From: Mangifera indica
Lineage: Eukaryota; Streptophyta; Magnoliopsida; Sapindales; Anacardiaceae
DNA: 64,000 bases
Direction: 5' to 3'
Assembly: GCF_011075055.1 (NCBI RefSeq)
Contig: NC_058137.1
Location: forward strand, 23,483,463 to 23,547,462
The notes below the pieces were generated by a model. It made no database searches. It saw only the letters and a list, made by a program, of their open reading frames with translations, and was not told the DNA's origin. Both the position numbers and the translations under genes were made by a program. How positions within the stretch are numbered: the first letter of the stretch is position 1; each line of letters opens with the position of its first letter. Shown here piece after piece: positions 45,465 to 57,441 of the stretch.

Positions 45465-47174
45465 TTAGGCTTCAATTCTTGCTACTCCATCATCCACTTC
45501 CTCTTCCAGCTCTTTGACTGCTCTTATAAGAGCTCGTGTGATACCATTGAGATGCAAACCTTTCGCTTTCATCTCCTCTAACAGCTTCTCTGCTCTTTTC
45601 CAATCTACGGCCTTTAGACAAAGAGACTGGATTAACTTATTGTACTCATCAACATTAGGTTGGACACCAGCATCCTTCATCTCATTCAGCAACTTCAAAG
45701 CATTGTCAAACTCTTCTAGTTTGCAGTAACCGCGTATAAGTGTGTGGTAAGTCACTGGGCTCAGCCTAGAATGCTTCATTTTTGCTTCAGACAAGATTTC
45801 ACAAGCCTCCTTCATCTGACCACCATTTGCATAACCACTCATAATAACTGTATAAGTAAACACATCTGGTTTTAATCCCCTGCTTTCCATCATCTTCATC
45901 ATCTCCATTGCCTGTTTCATATCTCCAGCTTTAGAATAGCCGTTGATAATTGAATTGAACACCACATTTCCAGGAGGTGGACCATCAGAAATCATCTTAG
46001 AAAGCAATATTTTAGCCCCATCAACATCTTTCATCCTACATAAACTGCGAATAACAGATGAAAATGGCTTGATCCCATACTTCCGAGCCTCACCTGAGAA
46101 ATCATCCAGTATCCTCAAAGCTAAATTCACTGTTTCGTCTTTCTTACAAAGGGAACTGATCAAGGAATAGACAGAAGAAGAAGACTGAGGTGGGCATTTG
46201 TTTTTCTCCTTAGCCAACATATAAACCAAATGTGCCTCCTTTGCCTTACTTCCTTTACAAAGCCAAGAAATTATCTTTCCAACTTTCTCAGTATCAGGCA
46301 ACCTTCCTGTATCTATCATTTTCTCACAAACAGACCAAGCCCAATCAAAAAATGAGCGCTTACAGAGAGCTTCCATAGTTAAATAATATGTCTCTTCATT
46401 TGCATCACATCCAAAATCCCCAAACTTGTTAAACACTTCAAAAGCTGCTTTTCCTTTTCCCAACTTGGATAACAAAGCTATCAATTCATTGAGACTCTCC
46501 ACATTCAGCAAACCATTCTTCTTCTGGCCAATCTCCTTAACCAAATCCCACAAAGCATATGCAATTTCTTTCCTCACACTGCCACAGACAGCTCTTACAA
46601 GCGCATCAACAACACCCGTTGTAACCTTAAAATCCGGCTGCTTCATAACCCACTTAAAAAACCCAATTAAATTCTCACACAAAACTTCTGGGGTTTCAAG
46701 TACTTTAACCACAAACTCTTCATGTAAATTCAAATCAAAACTCTCAAGAATGGACTCCACCGAATCATCAACATTACTCTTTAATAGTGACAATACCTTC
46801 TCTAATTTTTCCATGTCAGTCTCATATACCTCCGGCTCCCCTTCGCCTTCCTCGGCCGAAAAATTATCCAACTGGGCACTATCATTTTCACTAAAAAGCA
46901 TCGAATTATCAATCTGGGTATCATCATTTTCCACTATATCACTATTTTCAACAGGAGGATCCATTTGAGAGTATTCGTTTTGAGTAAAACTAGGTGAGGA
47001 AAGGTCAGTCTCATCACTAGGGTCAGTTACAGGTAATTGTGAAAAAGCCCTAGGGATTTGATAAAGAGAAAGTTTTGAAGAAGAACGAGGAAAAAATATA
47101 GTAGATTGCACCTTGTTGGCAGCATGGAAGTTTCGTGCTACCCGGGTTGCTCTTGCTGCTATTGATCTCCACAT
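45465..47174 (-). CDS. P-class PPR protein, probably mitochondrial
   Basis: A single intronless frame of 569 residues. The N-terminus (MWRSIAARATRVARNFHAAN) is rich in Arg/Ala/Ser and lacks acid residues, as in mitochondrial presequences. Residues about 50-130 are acidic linker. From about 215, helical PPR repeats of 35 residues run to the end, for example VVFNSIINGYSKAGDMKQAM, DVFTYTVIMSGYANGGQMKE, VTYHTLIRGYCKLEEFDNAL and NVDEYNKLIQSLCLKAVDWK. There is no E or DYW domain, so it should act in RNA stability, splicing or translation and not editing. It resembles Arabidopsis At3g02650 as I recall it, but that is not proven. Site II motifs lie upstream. The N-terminal presequence supports this ATG. 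Confidence 0.92.
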   Translation of the reverse strand: MWRSIAARATRVARNFHAANKVQSTIFFPRSSSKLSLYQIPRAFSQLPVTDPSDETDLSSPSFTQNEYSQMDPPVENSDIVENDDTQIDNSMLFSENDSAQLDNFSAEEGEGEPEVYETDMEKLEKVLSLLKSNVDDSVESILESFDLNLHEEFVVKVLETPEVLCENLIGFFKWVMKQPDFKVTTGVVDALVRAVCGSVRKEIAYALWDLVKEIGQKKNGLLNVESLNELIALLSKLGKGKAAFEVFNKFGDFGCDANEETYYLTMEALCKRSFFDWAWSVCEKMIDTGRLPDTEKVGKIISWLCKGSKAKEAHLVYMLAKEKNKCPPQSSSSVYSLISSLCKKDETVNLALRILDDFSGEARKYGIKPFSSVIRSLCRMKDVDGAKILLSKMISDGPPPGNVVFNSIINGYSKAGDMKQAMEMMKMMESRGLKPDVFTYTVIMSGYANGGQMKEACEILSEAKMKHSRLSPVTYHTLIRGYCKLEEFDNALKLLNEMKDAGVQPNVDEYNKLIQSLCLKAVDWKRAEKLLEEMKAKGLHLNGITRALIRAVKELEEEVDDGVARIEA

Positions 47175-47322
47175 CTCTAAATCTTCCTAAACCCTACAAG
47201 GACAGGGGCTGTGCAATGAAAATAAGAAAAAAGAAGACAATAAGAAAGAGGAAACTTAATATCTGTAGCAGGTAAATAAGAACCCAGTTTAGGCTCGGTA
47301 AACACCCTGATAGAGGGTCCAT

Positions 47323-47376
47323 TTGGGCCCAAACAATCAATGGTTAATCAAAGTTAGGGTGATTTTATTCGGCCCA
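47323..47376 (-). promoter_or_regulatory. Paired site II (TGGGCY) motifs upstream of the PPR gene
   Basis: TTGGGCCCAAA at 47323-47333 (a palindrome with the motif on both strands) and GGCCCA at 47371-47376 lie 150-200 bases before the ATG. TGGGCY elements, bound by TCP factors, are enriched in plant genes for mitochondrial and ribosomal proteins. The family association is established; use here is inferred. Confidence 0.45.
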
Positions 47377-47421
47377 AGTTGATCAACTAAATAAACTATA
47401 TTTTAAATATTCATTATTATT

Positions 47422-47579
47422 AAGAAAATTATATATACTTATTTTAAGTATATAAATAAGTATATATTTATATATATCATCATATAATTAAATATTTTAA
47501 ATTAAAAATAAAATAATACTTAATCACATGATGACATATATAAATATATACTCAAAATTAATATGCATAATATTGCTCC
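47422..47579. mobile_element. Family-3 MITE, copy 3
   Basis: TATATCATCATATAATTAAA pairs with TTAATCACATGATGACATA across AAATTAAAAATAAAAT. The outer arms AAATTATATATACTTATTTT and AAAATTAATATGCATAATAT pair, and the right end is ATAATATTGCTCC. Boundaries approximate. Confidence 0.5.
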
Positions 47580-48883
47580 ATTATTATATAGAACAAATGT
47601 TACCAAAAAATTTAATCCACCCTTACATACTAGTATACTACTGAATTAAAAACCTCTTTGCTAGTTAAAGTTTTCGGAAGCATATTTATCAATATGTTAT
47701 GATAATATCTAAGAAATTTCAAAATTTTAAGAGATGTTTAAAATATTTTCTAAAATGATGATATGATATTTAGAATGTTTTATTGATTATTTCTTTTGAA
47801 AAGTTATATTATATGATACGATGTAATATAATATGTAATATATGATACAAAAAATTATATTTTTTATACACAATAAGATATACAATTCGACTATCATGAA
47901 AGATAGTAAAACACTCATAATACATGCCTAGGAGGGATTTCTTATATTTGGAATTACCTAATAATAAAAAAAGGTTATGAAAAATATCAATATTCTTATG
48001 TAAATATTAAAAAAACCAATGATAAGAAGGTATTTAATAATTTTCAAAAATCTCAATTCATTTTTATTAATATTATTTTATTTATGAAAATTTTATAATG
48101 CATTTTGTTTTTATACCCTGTAAACTGTACTTGATCAAAATATTCATAAAAATTTTAATTTAATTTCTAAAATTGATTGCTATAATTTGATAACACTATA
48201 TCCATATAACAGAAAGAACATTAGCATGAGAATGCACAACGGAAGAGCACAGGAAAGATTGCGCTTTTAACCTCTCGGTTTTGAGTTCTTTACAGACTTA
48301 ACCATATGAAATTGCAATTTACTCCTACATACTCTAATAATCTTCAATTTGAACACAACAAATCAACGGATTTTAGCACCAATGGAATGTATATTTAACA
48401 TGCAAAACATTAACAAGAATGTATATAAAAGTATTTGCTGTGCATGAAAAACTTTCTCTCCATAAATTTGTAAACACTTCCTTTCACTGATATTTTACAT
48501 GTGCAACTGCAATTACCAGGAGCTGGAATCTGAAGTACAACATAAATGGTAAAAAAAATTTTGCCCTTAATGACACCAAGCCCTGTGTATTAACCCTCAG
48601 CTTTACTGGTAAAAAAATTATAACCCAAAAAACTGCAAACTGTGTACAGGGTCTTAATGCATAACCAGGCTTGAGTTGCACTCAAGGAACCTCTTAAAAG
48701 ATGAGTGCAAATCATCCATAACGAAAAATCAATGAATTAATAATGTAATCATAGGCTTGGGTTTTCCGTAACAAATCAGTCAACTGAAGACATTATTTCA
48801 TACTTAGATAGCCTTAATGCAACCTAAATTGGTTAATTCAAAACTCGAGTGCCACTTGGTGAACAATGCTTATTACCTTCAAG

Positions 48884-51800
48884 TCATTCACTCAACTTGC
48901 AGACGTTGATGAACTTCTGAACTGCATTGTGATACTGGGTTCCCTGTAATAATACGAAGGATTACATGCTGACCATTTGAGATAATGGCAATAAAATGTT
49001 TTTTCTAACATTGCACAGGTTAAACAATATAAGCTCTAACCAATTTGAAATGAGTTGAGATAAAATTGCCTAATGAGAGAATGTACTGCAATTCATCCAA
49101 AGAGTACAAATTTGGCATAATATAGACATCAGATGAAGACTCAACAATCCAATATGCAATAAGATATCTAAATGGTTTTCTGCCTGAAAAAGGTAAAAAT
49201 GATAACAGAAAGAGATTCTTAGTGAAAGTGGGTCATAGCGATGGCACAAAGAGTGATAGCTGAGGTTGAATCCTTTTGCAATACTAAGATGCAGCCATTA
49301 AAATCTACAAAATGACAAAGACAAGGGAATTTTCTCGTTTACTCAACATATCATAATGCTGTCATCTTAGGAAAAATAAAAGCACAATTGATGGTTTTCT
49401 CCTCCTAAAGCCACCTACTTCAGATATTATGTGTCACAAGTTTCTAAATAACAAGGTTGTAAGGTCCCTCCCCAGTCTGGTTTGGACCTCAGTGACCACA
49501 TCAGAGAAGTCATCAGAATTTTTAATATAAAAAAGAAACACTACATTGATATGCCAGCCTGTAAAAAATAAATAAATAATGGTTCTCCACTGTGCATTCA
49601 TACAAACATTAAATTTGGAAGACCTATATCTTATAAGATGAAAAACAGCAGCCGGGAATTTACCTCGCCCACCAAACACACCACCCAATTTTGTATAGAC
49701 ACACAATGATCAATGAAGTAACTATTTTGAGCTATTAGGTCTTTTTTTTTTTAATGGGACCATTATTTCTTCCCACATAGCACTTGTCAGCATGTTGTCA
49801 CCTAGCTCTATCTGATAAAAGAAAATCTTACAAAAAATTGAACACTCAAATCAGTTTCTTTTATGCTACTATCTGGTGTTTGACTGTTTTAAGTTTGACA
49901 TAAAGGGGAGACAAAATCATCTGCCAAGAAATATAAAAGAGACCCTGACATCTATGCAAAGTTAGAAGGTACCTCCCAGTAAAGTTGGTGGCAATCTATG
50001 CATTGCCAGAACTCTAAATTCTTGTCAAACAAGCAGTCAGGTATTCTCTGAAAACCCTTTGCAGCCTCAACAGCCTCTTCCATTGATAACGGTTTTTGAA
50101 TAAACCTTCCATTGCATTTAGTACACCTTGACATCAGCTGATCCTCACTAATTTTCAACTGGAATGTTTCAATAACCTGCAAAAGTTGTTCAATTTTAGC
50201 CTTCATTTTTTTAACTTGACAGTGCAGGAGGCATTTATATTGCAAAACAATAGAACAATGACTTCCAAGCAATTTGATTTACTAAAAAAGAAAGTTTGTG
50301 CAAGGAATAGAACCATAGATGCAAAATATTGGACAAAATCTCTGCTTGATGACCCAGTCAGTTAAAAAAAAAAAATTTCTGAGAAAAGAATGAACAATGG
50401 GGCATCCATATCCCTTCACAATTATTGAAAACTGACAAATAACTAAATAGAGACCATTTTCAAATTAAACAAAGGATATACTTTTCTCTCAGCCACCTCC
50501 CAGGACAAACACACACATATGCTGATATATGAATATGTAAATCAACGATGTGAGTGATATTTGATCCAAGACCTATTGTACTCTTGAAAGTGATTTTAAT
50601 AATCTCAACTATAGCTAGTACCCGGAATTACATTAAACTAAATATCAAAAAGATCTACAAAATGACAGTTCAAAGTTGGACTCTACATACAGAACAAGTG
50701 CAAAATATTTTCCATCAACTGCCTGTTCTCTTCGTAAACTGATTCAATATTTATTATCCTATTTAAGTTCATCTTCGAAAAAAGAAAAGTTTTGAGTCTA
50801 TGATAACATAATCTGTTACTGTGGAAATTTTCTTTGATTTTGAATAAGGTACTGGAATTACTCTTCTCATCACCCTTTCCTTTTTAGATGAGCTAGAATA
50901 TGAAAGCAGTATTTGAGCTCAAGTATGGAATATTCCTAGACTTCATCAAGACTAATTATAAAAATTGAAAAAAAAAGAAAAGAAAAGAAATGATATGATC
51001 CAGTCCCATGACGAAGAAGACTGCTTGATATGTCAATCCAAACGGCTAGAAAATCTTAGGAATATATAAACAATGAAATATCAAATCATATAATTAAATA
51101 TTCCAAGATATTAGAATTTTTTTACAATCTCCTAACACAAAATAATATCAGGAATACCTGACCAATAAAACTTCTATATGGTGCACTCTCCAAAGCTGGA
51201 GTTGCTAACTGCTAAGTTTCTAAAGACCAGGTAACAACAGATGCAAAGCATCATCATCACCATTCCAAATATTTAAATGTAACAAATACTCATACAGGGA
51301 AAGCATATAAATGAAGTATTAGTTCACAACATCTTATTTGAGCAACAATGAGACTGATTTTTGTTTTAGGTATATGCCTCAGGTTTCTAATCAACATGAA
51401 CAACTTCTTTAGTTTATAGCCGGCATATAATATATTTTCAACTCAAAATCCAGCTCAGGATTCAAGCCCACTATAATATTTCCAGAATTGCTTCTTTCAG
51501 AAAATAACGGTTGGTTAACCGTGTTCTAATGAAAAATTTTGTTTTAACAGAGATATACGAAATGAATTCTCTTTCTTATTAAAATATGACACCTCAAGTA
51601 GCTGTTCATTTTTCAAAAGGCTCTTCACCCGATATATTTGATTCTTTATCAGATATTGATGCTTCAACAGCTTGGCATCTCGCGTCAAAAGTACTCTCTT
51701 TTCTTTGTATGCTTGATCTATCAACTCCCTAAACAACAAATTGGTCAAGAATCACAATAAATGATTTTCACAGCAACACATAATTGAACATAATCATATA

Positions 51801-54800
51801 AACAGTGTGCAGTGCACAGGCCCAAATATCCATTGAAGTGAAGATAGAGCAATACCTAGATTCTGGCTTTTTAGAATTTGGTATTGCAGCATCTATCCCC
51901 ACGCAGCGTAAATGTTTAGCCAATCCTTCAACCTGATTAATGTTCTATTAGCCTCACACTTGAAGTTTGAAACAAAATACATAAATTTACATATCCCTTC
52001 AGTACAAACTCTCGATGGTTATTCCAGAATAATCTGGGCTGAAAGAGAATAATTATAAAGGAACATTACAAGTACGAGTGTTGGACAAGAAATTTTCTTT
52101 CCTTACTATTTTCTACACTTCTTTTCTGGGTTTCCATGGTGATGGTGGAGGTGGGTGGGGGGTTCTAAGGATTTAGAAAGGTGTAAAACATAATTAAATG
52201 TATGAGATAATACAAACAAGGGACAATGTATTTACCATCACATCACATAGAAATTTAGGGCACCCATTTCCTCCCAAAGACAAATCCCATGGTGGGGGAC
52301 CTTGCCAATCACCAATATTGTCCAACTGTTTTCCTTTCAATATCACACCCGCAGACGACTGTCTTTTGCCTTTCTTTTTGGACATTTTTGGTGCTCTATC
52401 TGATTCTCTCAACAGAAGTTTTTCACCATACTTCCTTACCATCTTCGAGAAGGATTCATCCAAAGGCATCCTAGTTCTATGTGAAATTCTGCAATTCACA
52501 CCGTCAGCTGCATGCTGAGAATATTGAAAAGAAGCAGTGGCTCGAACCATGTCCAGAGCATCACAAACTCTTGTTGTGATGATTTTATTCCCAACTTCAG
52601 GATTCTCAAGGATTTCTTTCAACCCGCGATCCAAATCAAAAGAATGTAGTTCAGCAATGTTGCTAAAAGAATTCCCTGTTAATAAAACCTTACAACATGT
52701 TTAAACCCACCTAATATGTAATTTTAGGTTCAAAGGCATCAAATATTCAAGAAAATCAATGGATTTAGAACAGCATGCACTCCAGTGGGGGAGACACAGA
52801 CTGACATATTATGTGCTTCATAAACATAAAAAATTTGACTCTGAAAAAGCACATAAATCTGGAAGCCATTATGTATCTAAAATAGGAATTTGGCTCATAG
52901 GATGAAAAGATGGTCATCATATTATAAGGACATTAACATGATATGAAGATGCAAAAATAATTATTCAGTAGCTGGTATAATCAGAAATCAGATGCACCAC
53001 CCAAAAATTAGCACCTAAACCACATTTAAAATCAGCCAAATTCTCATCATCAAAAGAAGGATGCTGACTGGGGTGAATGCCAATCAAAATTCCAAAGTAT
53101 ACAGTTACCATAATTTAAACACATTTCTCAGAACTTATCCTGAAATCCTGCAACAGGTCTGATATTTTTTTGTAATAACAGATGTTTTAAAATGCTTCTC
53201 ACCTATGATAAGCCAAATTGAACTACTTCAGATTACAGAAAAGTTTTACTCTACATAAGTTATGTGGAGATGATGCATCTGTCAAAAGTGAAAAACTTAG
53301 AATCATTTTCCAGCAACAAAATTATAAGAACCACCAGCAGGAGCTCTCTAACTTGTCAAATAACTGTGCAAAACAGGAAGTACTCCTCCAAATAAATGAT
53401 ATAAAGCAAACAACAAATTTGACAAGCACATTTCAGAGAACAACCAATTATTACACCAACTTACAGAGGCAATAAATTTGTCAAAATACAGTCTGTATGA
53501 AAGATTGGAAATAAATTCCAATAATTTTAACATATCAGATAGCATCAAGCAAACTAACCTTCCTGAGAAACTTTATCCTGGAAGCTATTAAATATTTCAA
53601 GCAAGCAGTGAGCATCTGTAGCAGCATAAGCTTTCTGCTCTTCTGTAAGAGGACGACGTGACCAATCACTACATTGAAGTTCCTAAAGAATTATAAATAA
53701 CATTATTTAACATGTTGAACAACAAACACAAAACCAATCCTCCAAACCACACCGACTAGACCCCTATTAATACTTGCAAATAGGCACACAAATAAAAAAA
53801 GTCAGCCAGTAAAATAATCGATTAATAACTTCCAAGGGAAAAAATTAAAAAAAAATCTTTGTGTGACATGGTGTTGCACCAGATCTATGCTTCAATGGAA
53901 GTCCGGCTATAGATACCCTATGCTATCAAAATTAATAAGGGATATTATTTTAACAAATCTGAGTTTGTTTCAAACTAAACTTTGGAAGACTCCAAAATCT
54001 AAACTAATAAAGATAAAGATTCTACACTTGATGCATGTAAGTACAGTTTTAAAATAACAATAAAACTATGTACACACACTTTTGAGTACACAATTGGGCA
54101 CTGAGATGATGTGTCTTCATGTGATTAGGTGATTTTGTAAATAACATCAAACAAATGATGACACATCATCTATGTACCCAATCGTCTACTCAAAAGTATG
54201 CACATAACATTGCTCCCAAAATAAAGAGCTCAAAGCATCATGCAGGTAGTCCCGAAGATTTCAAGATAAATAATAGTTTGACATCTAAAACTGCTTCTGC
54301 TCTTGGAGCATTCATATTTTGCTTGATAAAATCAAAGGCATTTATATCCTTTTAAATTTAACAACCTTCAAATACTCTAGAATTGTATATTGGTAGCAAG
54401 TTTTACCATTTACAATCAAAGGGCATATACTAAGTATGGCCATTTCACAAATCTCATATGGTACCCATAAATGCTTCAGTCACAGCAGTAGAATTGTATA
54501 TCGGCAGCAAGTTTTACCATTTACAATCTATGGACAAATACCAAGTATGGCCATTTCACAAACCTCATATGGTACCCATAAATGCTTCAGTCCAGCAGTA
54601 AAGTGATTACAATAGCTACACTGAAATTCTTTATAGTATTCATGAATCAAGAATATCCATTCTTTTCATACTATAAGCCTAGATCTTTTTCTTTTTCCAT
54701 TATAAGTTAATCTTGAGAAACCTACACTAAACCCATCCTTACATGTATATGAAAATAAATAAGGTATTCATAAAACAAAAGATCTTGTCAATTTCAATTG

Positions 54801-56533
54801 TTTACATTAAAATAGCATCCGACAGCATAAACCGAAAATCAGATGGTATGCTGAATAGCTTCCGAACCATACCTTTGAAAGAGAAATGCCTAATACTTCC
54901 TTGCAAATAGTTGCCAAACTCTTGGTTTCCTTTGGTAACTTCCTCCCATGTTGCTTATGTTGCAGATAGTTATATATACTCGCGATGTCTAAATAGGGCT
55001 CCACCTAAACAGAATAGCTTGGCAAACATAAGCACTTTTGTATTAGAAAATTCAGTCACCATGACCTAATATAGCGATTGCAAAAATTGTTAATTATAAG
55101 TCAAATTCATATTCCAATAAAGAACACCATTCAACTATGACCAACTTACTGGAGTCCTGCAGAAAAAATTAAAAAGCAGCCAGCTACAAAATTTCCCATT
55201 GCCATCTAAGTTTATGTCGCAGGACATTAATCACGATCAAATTATTCCAAACATATGCAACTGAAATTTCTTAATTCCTATATATCTACCAAGTAATTAT
55301 AAAGAAACAAAAAACCAACCAACACAATTTAAATTTGAACTGTATTCACAAATATATCCGCAGAAATGTTCACATTACAGCCTCATCAAATGCAAGTCAC
55401 ACATTTTGGCAAGCACCTCTATGGATAGCTGATGAACAGGGTTGGATCACATGGCTTCCATTTAACAACTTGGATTTTTTTTTTTTTACTTTTAGTTTCT
55501 CAAACCAAGTAGTGTCAAAGAATCTCTAAATATGAACTGAAACCTTAAAATATTTATCAACTTCTTAACGAAAATAATGACAAAAGCTGCCAACATATGT
55601 TTTTCTTACTACTGAGTTACCAATTGCCTCAACTTCCACAGGAAATGCTCCCTTCAGTCTTGGATGAAGCCTATTACTCATTCAACCATACACAACCTCT
55701 CATTAATATCTAGTCAAGATATCCTGAATTACGACAATGCATGTATATCACTGAATGTGAGTTATAAAATACAATTTCAGCCCACTCGATGAATCCACCT
55801 ACATATTTGCGTGGTCATAATAAAATTAATATGAAGAGTCTAACTAGAGAATAATTGTTTATATAATAACTCAAAATTTAAAAAACCCTAACAACATTAC
55901 ATGTTCTTCTGATAAGTCTCATAACATTACTAAAACGTGTGCCTCATCTTCAACTTTCCACAATACACGTGCAAATATGATCATCAATTTTAAGAAAAAA
56001 GAAAAATTCTTCCACTTTAATTTAAAAATATCAATGACTCATTTCAAATAATTCATCAACAATCATTTCCCACCCAAAAAAAATAAATAAATAAGAGAAA
56101 AAGAGACTGTGATCAATAATTCAAAACTTACCCTATCAAACCCTGGTTCACATCCTTGTAAACAGAAAGTAGACGACAAGTAAATCAGATCTTGCTTAAA
56201 TTTAAACCCTAATTTCAACACATCTGGGGAAACAAACACCTCCTTTAACAATTTCCATATTGACGATAGAGGAATTGAGGACAGGTCGAGTAAAAAAGCT
56301 GCTGACTCGTTCAACTCGTCCGAGTCCGAGCAAAGTCTGCGATCGAATTGACAAGCGAGTTGAAGGAGTGAGACGATGGGAAAATTGTGCTGGTGTGAAC
56401 GAATGGGCTTCCACTCTGCATCGAATGCTATGAGATTGGACCGAGTTAGCGCCCGAGACAAGTGACTGAACTCGGGTGAGTCGGGTGATGAGACCAGGTA
56501 GATTCTGAGGGGCTTCTGGTAATTGGAATCCAT
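48884..56533 (-). CDS. 3'-5' exonuclease plus Mut7-C RNase protein (MUT-7/EXD3-like)
   Basis: Eight exons: 56533-56132, 55004-54873, 53682-53559, 52675-52236, 51932-51856, 51728-51593, 50176-49973 and 48943-48884. They join to 524 residues plus TGA, all GT-AG. Residues 1 to about 215 form an RNase D-like DEDDy exonuclease: D38 and E40 in FDAEW, D115 in KFKQDLIYLS, Y197 and D201 in AYAATDAHCLLEIF. A basic linker (KMSKKKGKRQ) follows. The Mut7-C domain begins GCPKFLCDVM (357-366, acidic D364) and continues VEGLAKHLRCVGIDA, KRVLLTRD, then a zinc ribbon with C455, C458, C496 and C499. Mut7-C is a PIN-like RNase domain. The fusion occurs in C. elegans MUT-7 and animal EXD3, linked to RNA decay and silencing; the plant role is unknown. 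Arabidopsis has a similar protein (At5g24340 by memory). Intron 2 holds a MITE and a tandem repeat. A site II motif (AGCCCA, 56596-56601) lies upstream. Confidence 0.92.
54058..54217. mobile_element. Family-3 MITE, copy 4, in exonuclease intron 2
   Basis: Clearest copy of the family. CAATAAAACTATGTACACAC…CTTTTGAGTAC at the left mirrors the right end, read inward GGGAGCAATGTTATGTGCAT ACTTTTGAGTA. The inner arms GATGATGTGTC and GACACATCATC are perfect 11-mers. AAAATAA lies just outside both ends, a possible but AT-rich target duplication. Confidence 0.6.
54378..54600. repeat. Two-copy tandem repeat, 111-bp period, in exonuclease intron 2
   Basis: Unit 1 (54378-54488) and unit 2 (54489-54600) both begin TAGAATTGTATAT and share CAAGTTTTACCATTTACAAT, AAGTATGGCCATTTCACAAA and TCATATGGTACCCATAAATG. 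Only a few substitutions and one small indel near the end separate them, so the duplication is recent relative to the surrounding transposon relics. Confidence 0.85.
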
Positions 56534-56655
56534 TAAGGAATGCCTGCAGAGATGTGACTTTGCTTTATTTTATTTTTTGGGGCTTTTTTGGGCGCAGCCC
56601 ATTCTACATCGGCCGGCGAAGAATCGTTACGCAAGTCCACGTGGTCAGCTAAGCT

Positions 56656-56753
56656 TTCTTTTGAAGGATAATCTCCATGTTACTTTGGTGGCCAGAGGAC
56701 TTAATTCTTTTGAAGGATAATCTCCATGTTACGTTGGTGGCCAAAGGACTTAT
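56656..56753. repeat. Two-copy tandem repeat, 49-bp period, overlapping a MITE end
   Basis: Units at 56656-56704 and 56705-56753 share TTCTTTTGAAGGATAATCTC, CATGTTAC and TTGGTGGCCA. Each unit contains the first roughly 14 bases of the family-1 terminus (GGCCAGAGGACTTA and GGCCAAAGGACTTA). Confidence 0.85.
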
Positions 56754-57441
56754 TCCCACCCAGAGGATGGTGTTTTCCAAGTTCTCACTTTTAACTTTTA
56801 AAAATTTCAAACATTCATCTATAAATAGGTAAAAGTTACTCCTTAAAATTTTATCTCTTTTCACCATTTTAAACCCTGAAAAAAAATAATTTTCCCTTTA
56901 GATTAAATTTTAAACAGTAATAGTTTTCTTCCAAAGGTTTTTTTTATTATTCATCGATATCTCATTTTTCTTCCTCTGATAGTTACTCTCTCACCATTTT
57001 TCTCTTCAGTTGACAGTCCAAAACTTAGCAAGAAGACAAAATATCATATTTCCTGATAAAGTTGTGGTCTTTTTCTGCATTAATCGACATTATCCAAACA
57101 TCCAAATGAGAGAAGTTTGGTCATCAGAGCAAGATGAGGCATCAAGAGCTCTTCATCGCTAGTGATGACACCAAATTTGGTGTTGGAGATTTGTAAACTA
57201 AATCTTACCAAAGAAATGTCATTTTTTAAAACTTAATTTAAAAGATAACTTTTAGTTTTTAAGGTTTAAGAGGAAAAAATAAATAAATTTTAGTTCATTT
57301 TTAATATTATATGTAAAATGATAATTTTGCCTTTAAACCATTAACTTTAACCACTAATAGGTAGATATTTAGGATTTTCAAAGATAAAAGATGAAAACTT
57401 GAAAAAATAGCATATTTTGGATGGGAATAATTTATTTGGCC
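56739..57441. mobile_element. Mutator-like MITE, family 1 copy F (703 bp)
   Basis: The left end GGCCAAAGGACTTATTCCCA is nearly the family consensus. The right end read inward is GGCCAAATAAATTATTCCCA. Flanks are TACGTTGGT and TACTTTGAA (6 of 9). The duplicated left flank at 56682-56690 reads TACTTTGGT (7 of 9), which may be the older version. No coding capacity. Confidence 0.75.

Larger units (their letters stand above)
47175..48883. other. Upstream region of the PPR gene and 3' side of the exonuclease gene
   Basis: Contains site II motifs (47323-47376), a family-3 MITE (47422-47579) and AT-rich sequence. The exonuclease gene's 3' UTR probably occupies part of 48500-48883. No further gene is seen. 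Confidence 0.55.

Noticed and set aside
45514..46968. Plus-strand frames inside the P-class PPR gene, up to 180 codons
   Set aside because: Shadows of the PPR gene; Ser/Thr/Leu-rich composition expected from its antisense.
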